Virus record (IMG/VR): IMGVR_UViG_3300027704_000170
Coordinates: 1 to 22,995 of that record
DNA: 22,995 nucleotides
Strand: one strand, 5' to 3'
From: a virus
Shown: one piece after another, positions 1-6,188 of the stretch
How the letters are laid out: each line of letters begins with the position of its first letter
Position numbering within the stretch: position 1 is the first letter of the stretch
Made by a program: the position numbers and the translations under genes
Notes under the pieces: generated by a model
Told to the model about the DNA's origin: nothing
Seen by the model: the letters and a program-made list of their open reading frames with translations, nothing else
Database searches by the model: none

Positions 1-438
1 ATGAAATACGATGAGGTAACAACTTTTGCGGCTTTGTATGCCATCACAAAAGACATGCTTGATTATCTGGAGATGAACAAAACTCTCAGAACGCAAGAAG
101 AAATTCAACATGCAGTATCAGTTTTGCTGAATGAATTTCCAGCGTATAAATTAGAGGAATGGAAAATTGTGATGGACAGATTCAAAGCTGGTTATTTTGG
201 CAACATGTATGAACGTCTAAAATTGCCAGAACTTAGGGATGCATTTTTAAAATTTGCAGATGAAAGATCAATCATGATGGAAAACAAATATCATGAGACT
301 AAAAAAATAGAACCAGAACCATTGTCTGAAGAACAGAGAAACATCATGAAGCAGATTGTAAAGGATCTTAAACTTCCAGAAGATGACACGAATCACAAAG
401 GTCGATGGAATCATATTCACCACCCACACACAACATAA
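1..438 (+). CDS. Small helical phage protein of unknown function
   Basis: A 145-residue, charged, mostly helical protein without signal peptide or membrane segment. Its middle (about residues 52-90: KLEEW, then GYFGNMYERL, then a helix ending DER) follows a pattern I associate with small Bacteroidota phage proteins near replication genes (leucine-rich helix, G-x-Y/F-G, a Y-x-R-L stretch, helix ending in E-R); DUF6633 may be the relevant family, but this is only a resemblance and no function is established. The C-terminus is polar and His-rich. The ATG is the first base of the window, so a longer N-terminus cannot be excluded. Its TAA shares one base with the ATG of the next gene, which indicates co-transcription with the DUF5675-like and NinG-like genes. 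Confidence 0.6.
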   Translation: MKYDEVTTFAALYAITKDMLDYLEMNKTLRTQEEIQHAVSVLLNEFPAYKLEEWKIVMDRFKAGYFGNMYERLKLPELRDAFLKFADERSIMMENKYHETKKIEPEPLSEEQRNIMKQIVKDLKLPEDDTNHKGRWNHIHHPHTT

Positions 439-908
439 TGAAATTAGAAGTATATAGATTCAATAAATCAAAAGAATCAACAAACGGAATCTTGTTTGAC
501 ATAACAAATGAAAAAAAATTTATGTGTTACACTCTGGAAGATGAACCAAGAAAAATCAAAGTAAAACATGAGACTTGTATTCCATCGGGTGAATATTGTC
601 TTGCATTGAAAAAGCATGGAAGATTGCATGATACATATCTTCACAGATTTGCTGATGTCCATGTTGGAATGATTGAAATTCTCAACGTGCCAAATTTTAC
701 AGATATTTTAATCCATTGCGGCAATACAGATGAAGACACTTCTGGTTGTTTATTAGTTGGAGACACACAAAAAAACAACAATATATCTGAGTCTGGTTTT
801 ATTGGTAAAAGTACTGTTGCATATTTTAGGATTTACAAAGCCATTTCTGATGCTTTAATGTCTGGAGAGCATTGCACACTTGTAATTACAAATGATATAA
901 ATATATGA
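438..908 (+). CDS. DUF5675-like protein
   Basis: A 156-residue protein. The chosen ATG at 438 overlaps the preceding stop (TAATG); an in-frame ATG at 405 would read through the end of the upstream gene and adds only unconserved residues. Recognisable features are an N-terminal strand (MKLEVYRF), a CYTLEDEPR stretch (30-38), IPSGEY (48-53), and an I-H-C-G-N motif (92-96) followed by T-S-G-C (101-104), the pattern I know from DUF5675. The spacing of His and Gly-Cys recalls the active site of L,D-transpeptidase (YkuD) enzymes, so a cell-wall role is possible, but this is inference. No signal peptide or membrane helix is visible and no holin lies beside it. Its TGA overlaps the next ATG (ATGA). 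Confidence 0.72.
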   Translation: MKLEVYRFNKSKESTNGILFDITNEKKFMCYTLEDEPRKIKVKHETCIPSGEYCLALKKHGRLHDTYLHRFADVHVGMIEILNVPNFTDILIHCGNTDEDTSGCLLVGDTQKNNNISESGFIGKSTVAYFRIYKAISDALMSGEHCTLVITNDINI

Positions 909-1312
909 GTGAACGTTCCAAAGCAAAAAATGCATGTGATAAAGCATTCAGCAGATTTGTGAGGTTGTCATGTGCAGATGAATATGGAATGATAAACTGC
1001 ATCACTTGTGACAAGCGCAAGATGTGGAATGAAGTTGATTGTGGTCACTTTCAAACCAGAGCAAAACTTTCAGTTAGATGGCTATATGAACCACCTTTGA
1101 TTAATGCATCTGCCCAGTGTAAAGGATGCAATATGAGTAATGGAGGACATTCGTATCAGTTCGGTAAGAAGATAGATGCTTTGTACGGCTCAGGGAGTGC
1201 TGATACAGTCGTTTTCATGTCTAATCAGATACGCAAGTACACAGTGCAAGAGTTAAGGGATATGGCAAGCTCTTTTGAAGCAAGAGCGAAAGCAATATTA
1301 AAAGAAATTTAA
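905..1312 (+). CDS. ninG: NinG/Rap-like recombination nuclease
   Basis: A 135-residue protein with the layout of lambda NinG (Rap), an endonuclease that cuts branched DNA such as Holliday junctions and aids recombination. Visible are an N-terminal basic helix (SERSKAKNACDKAF), a first metal-binding-type pair C-I-T-C (about residues 32-35), the hallmark D-C-G-H-F-Q-T-R (46-53) and a second pair C-K-G-C-N (73-77) followed by GGHSYQFG. This is the Cys/His arrangement of the zinc-containing HNH-like NinG fold. It is shorter than lambda NinG (about 200 residues), mostly at the N-terminus. The ATG overlaps the upstream TGA (ATGA), so it is probably translationally coupled. It would act in phage recombination or in resolving replicated concatemers before packaging. 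Confidence 0.85.
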   Translation: MSERSKAKNACDKAFSRFVRLSCADEYGMINCITCDKRKMWNEVDCGHFQTRAKLSVRWLYEPPLINASAQCKGCNMSNGGHSYQFGKKIDALYGSGSADTVVFMSNQIRKYTVQELRDMASSFEARAKAILKEI

Positions 1313-1337
1313 TATGATATTGATTTTCTTATATTTG
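1308..1337 (+). promoter_or_regulatory. Candidate Bacteroidota-type promoter
   Basis: The 30-bp gap after the NinG-like gene contains TATATTTG (1330-1337), an exact match to the -7 consensus TANNTTTG of Bacteroidota primary sigma factors. TTTA at 1308-1311 is a 3-of-4 match to the -33 box TTTG, 18 bp upstream. Transcription would be expected to start around 1341-1344, almost on the GTG start at 1343. It is the only such match I noticed in an intergenic gap of this window. Confidence 0.4.
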
Positions 1338-1342
1338 TAAGT

Positions 1343-1873
1343 GTGGTAAATGCATACATTTCAGAAAATTACAAAGCCATTAAAAAAATGGCGTGCATGA
1401 TTGCCAAAAAAAGTGATGTTGATTGTGAAGAATTGTGTCACATGGTCATCTTGGATGTTTTGGAGAGTGACCAAAACAAGATTGAAGAACTAATTAAGAA
1501 GAAACAGTTGAGATATTGGATGGCTAGGATGATGATGAACCAATACAACTCTGTGACTTCACCATATTATTACACATATCGAGATCCTGAAAAACGACAC
1601 AGAGAAGCCAAGAATGAAATCATGCTGTGGTTCGATTCAAACATGGACAAGAAGATAAAAGATGAAGAAAAAATTGACTTCATCAATACAGCTCTTGCAG
1701 AAATGACATTTTTTGACAGAACAGTCACAAAGATTTACTATGATCACAATCATTCATTTCAATCCATGTCTGATGCAACTGGAATCTGTAAAACAACAAT
1801 ATTTTTAACAATAAAACGTGCCAGAAATGAAATCAAAAAACAAGCCAAGCAAAGGACTTGGAGACACGATTGA
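1343..1873 (+). CDS. Sigma-70-like transcription factor
   Basis: A 176-residue protein with the two-domain layout of small sigma factors. Residues 1-40 resemble region 2 (NYKAIKKMA helix, then DCEELCHMVILDVLE, close to the D-x-E-D-L-x-Q-E-x-F pattern). Residues 120-170 resemble region 4: FDRTVTKIYYDHNHSF, then a helix-turn-helix (MSDATGICKTTIFLTIKRAR). The middle is Met- and Tyr-rich and not conserved. The GTG at 1343 is chosen because the next in-frame ATG (1388) would remove the first region-2 helix. It probably directs host RNA polymerase to later phage genes or modulates it; whether it binds core polymerase cannot be judged from sequence. Its 3' end overlaps the next gene by 47 bases. Confidence 0.65.
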   Translation: MVNAYISENYKAIKKMACMIAKKSDVDCEELCHMVILDVLESDQNKIEELIKKKQLRYWMARMMMNQYNSVTSPYYYTYRDPEKRHREAKNEIMLWFDSNMDKKIKDEEKIDFINTALAEMTFFDRTVTKIYYDHNHSFQSMSDATGICKTTIFLTIKRARNEIKKQAKQRTWRHD

Positions 1874-2198
1874 AAAAGTCGCAAAATTCACTGGCTTAAA
1901 AGCTGCTGTTGAATCCATCTTTGGAGAGGATTGTGGATGTAATGAAAGGAAAGAGAAATTGAATAAACTTTTTCCATTCAAAGCTCTGATGAGTAGTGAT
2001 GATCGTGCTCTATATGAAAAGCATTTGATTCACTGGAAGAAAGGAAAATCTGTGACAGCAACACAGCAACATCTGGCCATTGATATTTGGATCAGGAGCA
2101 CAAACAAGAAAAAGAAATTTTCAAGTTGCACATCTTGTGTCAGGAAATTCTTTGAGGATCTTGAAAAACTATATGAAAACAGCTGTGAAAATGAATAA
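1827..2198 (+). CDS. Small Cys-pair phage protein, unknown function
   Basis: A 123-residue protein from the ATG at 1827, which overlaps the end of the sigma-like gene; a GTG at 1818 would add three residues. The N-terminus is basic, followed by GLGDTIEKVAKFTGLK and E-D-C-G-C-N-E-R-K-E-K-L-N-K-L-F-P, a combination I recognise from uncharacterised proteins of Bacteroidota phages. A second Cys pair (CTSC, about residues 99-102) and a last Cys near the C-terminus suggest a zinc-binding site (CxC plus CxxC), which is inference. Its place between a sigma-like protein and the ParB-methyltransferase, with translational overlap on both sides, fits an accessory role in transcription or packaging, but no function can be assigned. 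Confidence 0.65.
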   Translation: MKSKNKPSKGLGDTIEKVAKFTGLKAAVESIFGEDCGCNERKEKLNKLFPFKALMSSDDRALYEKHLIHWKKGKSVTATQQHLAIDIWIRSTNKKKKFSSCTSCVRKFFEDLEKLYENSCENE

Positions 2199-3390
2199 AC
2201 CAATCAATACAATATTTGCTCATCCAAAGAATCCGCGTTTGATTCGCAATGAAAAATATCTGGAGCAAAAAAAGAGCATAGAGGAAACGCCTGAGATGAT
2301 GGATTTAAGGCCAGTGATAATTGATGAAGATGATATCATACTTGGAGGGCATCAAAGGTGGAGAGCATGCAAGGAATTAGGTTGGAAAGATGTTCCAGTG
2401 ATGCAATACACCAGAGAGAAACATTTGAAATCTGAATCATTCACTAAATTCAACAAAACATATGAGCTGGTTTGTGCTGAGATAGTAATCAAGGATAATA
2501 CACACTATGGAGAATTTGATTATGATATCCTTGCAAACGAATGGGATTACTTACCACTGACAGAGTATGGTGTTGCAGTCTGGGAAACTGAACCAGAAGA
2601 AGTTGAAGGATTGACAGATGAAGATGCAGTACCTGAAGCACCACAAGAACCGATAACTAAACTGGGTGACGTTTGGATACTTGGTGAACATCGGGTTATG
2701 TGTGGCGATTCTACGAGCAAAGAAGCGGTAGAGATTCTTATGGATGGGGAGAAGGCAGATATGGTTTTTACTGACCCACCTTATGGTATAGAATACAAAA
2801 GCAACTGGAAAAACAAAGACAGGGAGAAATTTAAAACTCTTAAAAACGACAATTTAATTTTAGACTTTAGGCACATATTAGATTCGTTTTGTAATGAGTT
2901 CTGCCCAATATACATATGGACATCACACCAAGTTTTCCAAATATGGAGAACGATGTATTCAGATATTTACAAGTCAACTATTATATGGTATAAGAAATTC
3001 GGGGGGATGGGAGATTTAAAAGCGGAATACGGACATAATTACGAGATGTGCCTATACTTAACAAAAAACAGAATAGAATTTGTATCAGATAGACCTAAAG
3101 CGGTTTGGGAAATAGGGGGAGATAGCCCTTCAAAATATCAACACCCAACACAAAAACCTGTTGAATTAGCAGAAACGGCTTTTTCACATCATAAGAAAGG
3201 CACAGTATTAGACCTATTCTTAGGTTCAGGTTCAACACTAATAGCAGCCGAGAAAACAAAGCGCAAATGTTACGGAATGGAATTAGACCCGAAATACTGC
3301 GATGTAATAGTAAAGCGATGGGAAGACTTTACTGGTAAAAAAGCACACCTTGAAGAAAACGAATTTGAAGTAATAACACAAGCGCACTGA
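2191..3390 (+). CDS. ParB-like domain fused to DNA (N6-adenine or N4-cytosine) methyltransferase
   Basis: A 399-residue two-domain protein. Residues 1-75 form a ParB/Srx-like domain (PINTIFAHPKNPR, then GGHQRWRA at 52-59). After an acidic Pro/Glu linker (about 131-158) comes a beta-class amino-methyltransferase: catalytic DPPY (195-198) precedes the SAM-binding region, with HPTQKP at 318-323 and DLFLGSGS at 341-348. No restriction partner is visible, so it is probably an orphan modification enzyme protecting phage DNA or influencing packaging. The ATG at 2191 overlaps the upstream stop by 8 bases; an ATG at 2173 is an alternative. Codon use changes inside the gene: from about 2780 leucine is almost always TTA or CTA, unlike the first third, suggesting a replaced methyltransferase half. 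Confidence 0.88.
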   Translation: MNKPINTIFAHPKNPRLIRNEKYLEQKKSIEETPEMMDLRPVIIDEDDIILGGHQRWRACKELGWKDVPVMQYTREKHLKSESFTKFNKTYELVCAEIVIKDNTHYGEFDYDILANEWDYLPLTEYGVAVWETEPEEVEGLTDEDAVPEAPQEPITKLGDVWILGEHRVMCGDSTSKEAVEILMDGEKADMVFTDPPYGIEYKSNWKNKDREKFKTLKNDNLILDFRHILDSFCNEFCPIYIWTSHQVFQIWRTMYSDIYKSTIIWYKKFGGMGDLKAEYGHNYEMCLYLTKNRIEFVSDRPKAVWEIGGDSPSKYQHPTQKPVELAETAFSHHKKGTVLDLFLGSGSTLIAAEKTKRKCYGMELDPKYCDVIVKRWEDFTGKKAHLEENEFEVITQAH

Positions 3391-3734
3391 TGGATAAAAC
3401 AGAACTTAAAAAGAAAGCAACACTTGAAGCTTTAGAGAAATCACTTGGTGTGGTCACTCAGGCATGTAAGATTGCAAGTATATCCAGAACACAATTTTAT
3501 CATTGGCTAAAAGATGACGCAGATTTCAAAGCTAAGACAGATGACATTGCTGATATTGCAATTGACTTTGCTGAGAGCAAACTTCATTCTCTTATTAGTC
3601 AAGAGAACGTACCAAGCACAATATTCTATCTCAAGACTAAAGGCAAAAAACGTGGATATGTAGAAACTCAAGATTTGACTATCTCAGAACCAAATAAAAA
3701 ACCAAGCTGGATCACAAGTGAAGAAGCAGAGTAA
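3390..3734 (+). CDS. terS: Terminase small subunit
   Basis: A 114-residue protein directly upstream of the large terminase gene, with ATG overlapping the methyltransferase TGA (TGATG). The N-terminal half contains a helix-turn-helix of the kind used by small terminases to recognise packaging sites: GVVTQACKIASISRTQFYHWLK (given here in two parts: GVVTQACKIAS, then ISRTQFYHWLK, about residues 20-41). The central helices (about 50-75: IAIDFAESKLHSLIS) fit the oligomerisation region, and the basic-to-acidic tail (TSEEAE) fits the segment contacting TerL. It would bind the phage pac or cos region and load the TerL motor. The array of CCCGTA repeats 3' of terL is one candidate target site, by position only. 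Confidence 0.78.
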   Translation: MDKTELKKKATLEALEKSLGVVTQACKIASISRTQFYHWLKDDADFKAKTDDIADIAIDFAESKLHSLISQENVPSTIFYLKTKGKKRGYVETQDLTISEPNKKPSWITSEEAE

Positions 3735-4878
3735 ATCATATTATGACTGCAAGAACTGTGATACACGTATTCAAGTGCATCAAGGTGGAACGAGATCAGG
3801 CAAGACATACTCCATATGTCAGGCATTGATTGAATGGTGCTCAGACAATCCCAATGCTGGTTGGGTAATTACAATCATCAGGAAAACAATGCCATCACTC
3901 AGAGCATCTGTGATGAGAGATTTCTTTCAAATACTGGAAGCAGAAGATTGGTATTCAGAAGCAAACCACAACAAATCAAGCTCTCAATACATTCTTTTTG
4001 GAAATGTCATTGAATTTGTTTCAATCGCAGAACCACAGCGCATCAGAGGCCGAAAAAGACACATTGCTTTTTTGAATGAAGCAAATGAATTAACCTTTGA
4101 AGATTTCACTCAGATAATTTTGAGAACATCAGAAATCATGATCATGGATTTTAATCCATCAGATGTATTTTCATGGATATATGACAAAGTAATGACAAGA
4201 GAAGATTGCAGTTTTTTTCAAACTACATATCTTGATAATCCATTCTTAGACGAAAACACAATAAAAGAGATTGAATACCTAAAATTAACAGATGCAAATT
4301 ACTGGAGAGTATTTGGACTTGGTGAACGTGGTATGAATGTTTCTGCAATCTTTCCATTCTTCAATCAAGTTGATAAAACTCCAGACAGAGCAAAATTCAT
4401 TTCATTTGGTTTAGATTGGGGATTCACAAACGATCCAAGCGCACTCATATCTGTGTATAAAGATGGTCTGGATTTATATGTTGAAGAACACTTGTATGAA
4501 ACTGGCCTGACAAATAATGATTTAATAAGAAAAATGAAAGATCTTGGAATTGAACGCCAAGAGATTATTGCAGATTCAGCCGAGCCGAAATCGGTAACTG
4601 AGCTTTCAAGAAATGGATTTTTAATCAAGGGCGCAAAGAAAGGGCCAGACAGCATCAGACTGGGGATTGACGTAATGAAACGCCACAGAATAAACATCAC
4701 AAAAGAAAGCACGAATCTAATTAAAGAGATGCAGTCATATAAGTGGAAAACAAACAGAGATGGAAATCAAATCAATGAACCAGAAGCAAATCAAAAGGAT
4801 CACGCAATTGATGCTTTCAGATATGTGTGTTTGAATAAACTCATGGAAAATTACTCAGGAAAATATTACATATCATGA
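3718..4878 (+). CDS. terL: Terminase large subunit (packaging ATPase and nuclease)
   Basis: A 386-residue PBSX/Terminase_3-type large terminase that drives DNA into the prohead and cuts it. The ATPase half shows Walker A GGTRSGKT (23-30), Walker B with catalytic Glu in HIAFLNEANE (115-124) and MDFNP (143-147) in the coupling region. The RNase H-like nuclease half shows the acidic residues in GLDWGFTNDP (D233), IIADSAEP (D286) and KDHAIDAFRY (D361, D365). Length is slightly below the usual 400-450. The GTG at 3718 is taken because Walker A lies only 22 codons downstream and no ATG precedes it; it overlaps terS by 17 bases. An unusual C-x-x-C (11-14) sits just before the ATPase core. The gene ends in front of the CCCGTA repeat gap. 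Confidence 0.95.
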   Translation: MKKQSKSYYDCKNCDTRIQVHQGGTRSGKTYSICQALIEWCSDNPNAGWVITIIRKTMPSLRASVMRDFFQILEAEDWYSEANHNKSSSQYILFGNVIEFVSIAEPQRIRGRKRHIAFLNEANELTFEDFTQIILRTSEIMIMDFNPSDVFSWIYDKVMTREDCSFFQTTYLDNPFLDENTIKEIEYLKLTDANYWRVFGLGERGMNVSAIFPFFNQVDKTPDRAKFISFGLDWGFTNDPSALISVYKDGLDLYVEEHLYETGLTNNDLIRKMKDLGIERQEIIADSAEPKSVTELSRNGFLIKGAKKGPDSIRLGIDVMKRHRINITKESTNLIKEMQSYKWKTNRDGNQINEPEANQKDHAIDAFRYVCLNKLMENYSGKYYIS

Positions 4879-4892
4879 AGATGCGCACGTTT

Positions 4893-4956
4893 TACGTAAA
4901 CCCGTACGATTCCCGTACAAAACCCGTAAACCCGTAAAATACCCGTAACCCCAGTA
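4893..4956 (+). repeat. CCCGTA direct-repeat array, about helical-turn spacing
   Basis: Five exact CCCGTA copies start at 4901, 4912, 4923, 4931 and 4942 (steps 11, 11, 8, 11), flanked by degenerate relatives TACGTA (4893) and CCAGTA (4951). They lie in the 128-bp gap between terL and the chaperone gene. A spacing of 11 is not a multiple of three, so coding does not explain it. One repeat per helical turn suggests stacked protein-binding sites; candidates are a packaging site read by TerS, a replication-type iteron cluster or an operator. No function is proven. Confidence 0.7.
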
Positions 4957-4969
4957 AAACCTAGCAACA

Positions 4970-5006
4970 CCGCAAACCCCGCAAATACCACCTTAAAAAC
5001 CGCAAA
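4970..5006 (+). repeat. CCGCAAA short repeats before the chaperone start
   Basis: Three exact CCGCAAA copies (4970-4976, 4979-4985, 5000-5006); the last ends directly before the ATG at 5007. With the CCCGTA array they make the whole 4879-5006 gap rich in C and A and poor in G on this strand. They could form part of the same protein-binding region or lie in the leader of the chaperone mRNA. There is no Shine-Dalgarno sequence before 5007. Confidence 0.5.
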
Positions 5007-5537
5007 ATGAAAATAGTAGTTCCAACATCAGTTGCAGATATTACAGTCAAGAAATGGATCAAACTTTCCAAGACTGAAAACGTTGTGAAACGTGTTGCAA
5101 TACTCTGTGATATAACACAGAAAACAGTCAAGAGCATGACAATGGAAAGCATGGAAACAGTCAATGCTTTGCTGGAGGAATTGGAAGACCCAAATGAAAC
5201 AGAATTTGAACTCTTTCCAATTATAGAATTAAAAGGTGAAAAATATGGAATACATCCAAACCTCTCAGAGCTTACTGTGGGAGAGTATGCAGATCTGGAG
5301 ACAGCTTGTGTTGATTCAGATGAGAACCTCCTTCAGATCCTCTCTATGCTATACAGAAAGGTCACACATCAATCCAAAGACTTCTATCAGATAGCTCCAT
5401 ACACTGGAAATGAAAACAGAGAGATCTTTAATGAGATGAAAATGGACAAAGTATTCTCTTTGCTCGCTTTTTTTTTGAATATAGGTCTGGTCTTTATGAA
5501 AGATTCAGTGCAATCTTTGGAGGAGGGGGAGCAGTAG
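5007..5537 (+). CDS. Tail assembly chaperone (G-like short product)
   Basis: A 176-residue cytoplasmic protein, acidic and mostly helical, of the size expected for a siphovirus tail assembly chaperone such as lambda gpG, which binds tape measure and tube subunits during tail assembly. N-terminal MKIVVPTSVADITVKKW and central FELFPIIELKGEKYGIHPNL (two strands around Gly) resemble proteins at this position in Bacteroidota phages. Near the end it crosses a T9 run (5468-5476), after which this frame continues for 20 residues to TAG at 5535-5537, while the -1 frame stays open to 5710 and encodes a protein-like extension. This organisation is the main reason for the chaperone call. It lies right after the repeat gap and begins the tail gene group. 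Confidence 0.7.
   Translation: MKIVVPTSVADITVKKWIKLSKTENVVKRVAILCDITQKTVKSMTMESMETVNALLEELEDPNETEFELFPIIELKGEKYGIHPNLSELTVGEYADLETACVDSDENLLQILSMLYRKVTHQSKDFYQIAPYTGNENREIFNEMKMDKVFSLLAFFLNIGLVFMKDSVQSLEEGEQ
5468..5477 (+). other. Probable -1 programmed ribosomal frameshift site
   Basis: In the zero frame the codons are GCT TTT TTT TTG, so both T TTT TTT and T TTT TTG slippery heptamers of the X XXY YYZ type are present. The -1 frame is open only from 5435 to 5710, and this is the only slippery-looking site I find before the zero-frame stop at 5537. A 7-bp perfect hairpin (AAAGATT at 5499-5505, loop 5506-5511, AATCTTT at 5512-5518) lies about 21 bases downstream, farther than usual, and a purine run (GGAGGAGGGGGAG) follows it. 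Confidence 0.65.
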
Positions 5538-5710
5538 GATCTTCAATGGCATCTAAATGGGGCTGGTTTGCTTCAATTTATCATCTGGCTGGTGGAGACA
5601 TCTTGAAAATCGAAGCTGTCACAGAGCTTAAAATTGAGCAAGCATTCACTTTTTTGTGTTACGAATTAGATCTTTCCATATCTAAGAATAACAAAGACAT
5701 CATAAAATAA
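5474..5710 (+). CDS. Tail assembly chaperone frameshift extension (T-like domain)
   Basis: This is the -1-frame extension of the gene that starts at 5007. After slippage at the T9 run the product continues FEYRSGLYERFSAIF, a Gly-rich hinge (GGGGAVGSS), then SKWGWFASIYHLAGGDILKI and a helical end, to TAA at 5708-5710. The joined protein would be about 234 residues against 176 for the unshifted one, matching the lambda gpG/gpGT relationship in which the T part recruits tail tube subunits. The W-G-W-F-x-x-I-Y-x-L-A-x-G-D-I stretch is a pattern I associate with chaperone ends in Bacteroidota phages. If translated alone it would start at the ATG at 5546 (54 residues), but that ATG has no well-placed ribosome binding site. 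Confidence 0.65.
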   Translation, partial: FEYRSGLYERFSAIFGGGGAVGSSMASKWGWFASIYHLAGGDILKIEAVTELKIEQAFTFLCYELDLSISKNNKDIIK

Positions 5711-5711
5711 C

Positions 5712-6188
5712 ATGGAAGCGAATCAATCAGAAACAACAGTCTATAAATTACTGGAGGCATTTGAAACGTATGGAGCAAAAAACACACAAATTCACAGCAC
5801 TGTAATAGGGCCGATTGATGAAATGGATGTCAAGAAGATGAATGCAGATCTATTTCCATGTTTGTTTGTGAATCTTAGTGCTGGAAGTATTGACAAAGGT
5901 GAAGCAGATTTGACTGTTGAGGTAATCATTGCAACACTTCAGCCAAGTGACTTGAAGGATCGTGCATGGATTATCAGCAACATGTTCTATATGATTAAAG
6001 ATGTGATTGCGTTAGGTCACAATCATGCATTTGATGACAATAAATTCATTCCGAGAGCAACAATGGAATTGCCAGTGTCAGTTTTACCTTTCAACTTGAG
6101 ATTTGAAAATCAATTAATTGGATGGACAGCTGATTTGACGTTTGGAGTAGATAACACAAATGACGTTTGTCTGATACCAATGTCATGA
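5712..6188 (+). CDS. Putative tail completion/terminator protein
   Basis: A 158-residue protein beginning one base after the preceding stop. It has an N-terminal helix (TVYKLLEAFETYG), a strand-loop-strand region (LFPCLFVNLSAGSIDKGEADLTVEVIIATL), a helix (DRAWIISNMFYMIKDVIAL) and C-terminal strands (LRFENQLIGWTADLTFGV). This alpha/beta order and length fit tail terminator or head-tail joining proteins, which cap the tail tube and dock it to the head. The position next to chaperone and neck-type genes agrees. No residue motif settles the family, so the function is inferred from fold-like pattern and context. Its TGA overlaps the next ATG (ATGA at 6185). Confidence 0.5.
   Translation: MEANQSETTVYKLLEAFETYGAKNTQIHSTVIGPIDEMDVKKMNADLFPCLFVNLSAGSIDKGEADLTVEVIIATLQPSDLKDRAWIISNMFYMIKDVIALGHNHAFDDNKFIPRATMELPVSVLPFNLRFENQLIGWTADLTFGVDNTNDVCLIPMS

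Noticed and set aside
2080-2190. A longer start for the ParB-methyltransferase gene at 2080.
   Set aside because: It would overlap the preceding gene by 119 bases and adds residues unlike a ParB domain; ATG at 2191 (or 2173) fits better.
3728-3759. A zinc finger in the large terminase (C-x-x-C at residues 11-14).
   Set aside because: Only one Cys pair is present just before the ATPase core with no second pair nearby; kept as an oddity in the gene entry rather than a claim.
4875-4937. A 20-residue ORF (MKMRTFYVNPYDSRTKPVNP) with ATGA overlap to the terL stop, running through the CCCGTA array.
   Set aside because: It is very short, ends inside the array, and the repeat step of 11 is not codon-phased, so the array is better explained as non-coding sites.
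4879-5006. A CRISPR array or phage att site in the repeat gap.
   Set aside because: Repeats are six or seven bases with no unique spacers, and there is no integrase or tRNA gene nearby.
5546-5710. An independent 54-residue gene starting at ATG 5546.
   Set aside because: The frame is open well upstream, the T9 slippery run explains its expression, and the purine-rich AGGAGG-like stretch lies about 20 bases away from the ATG, too far for initiation.
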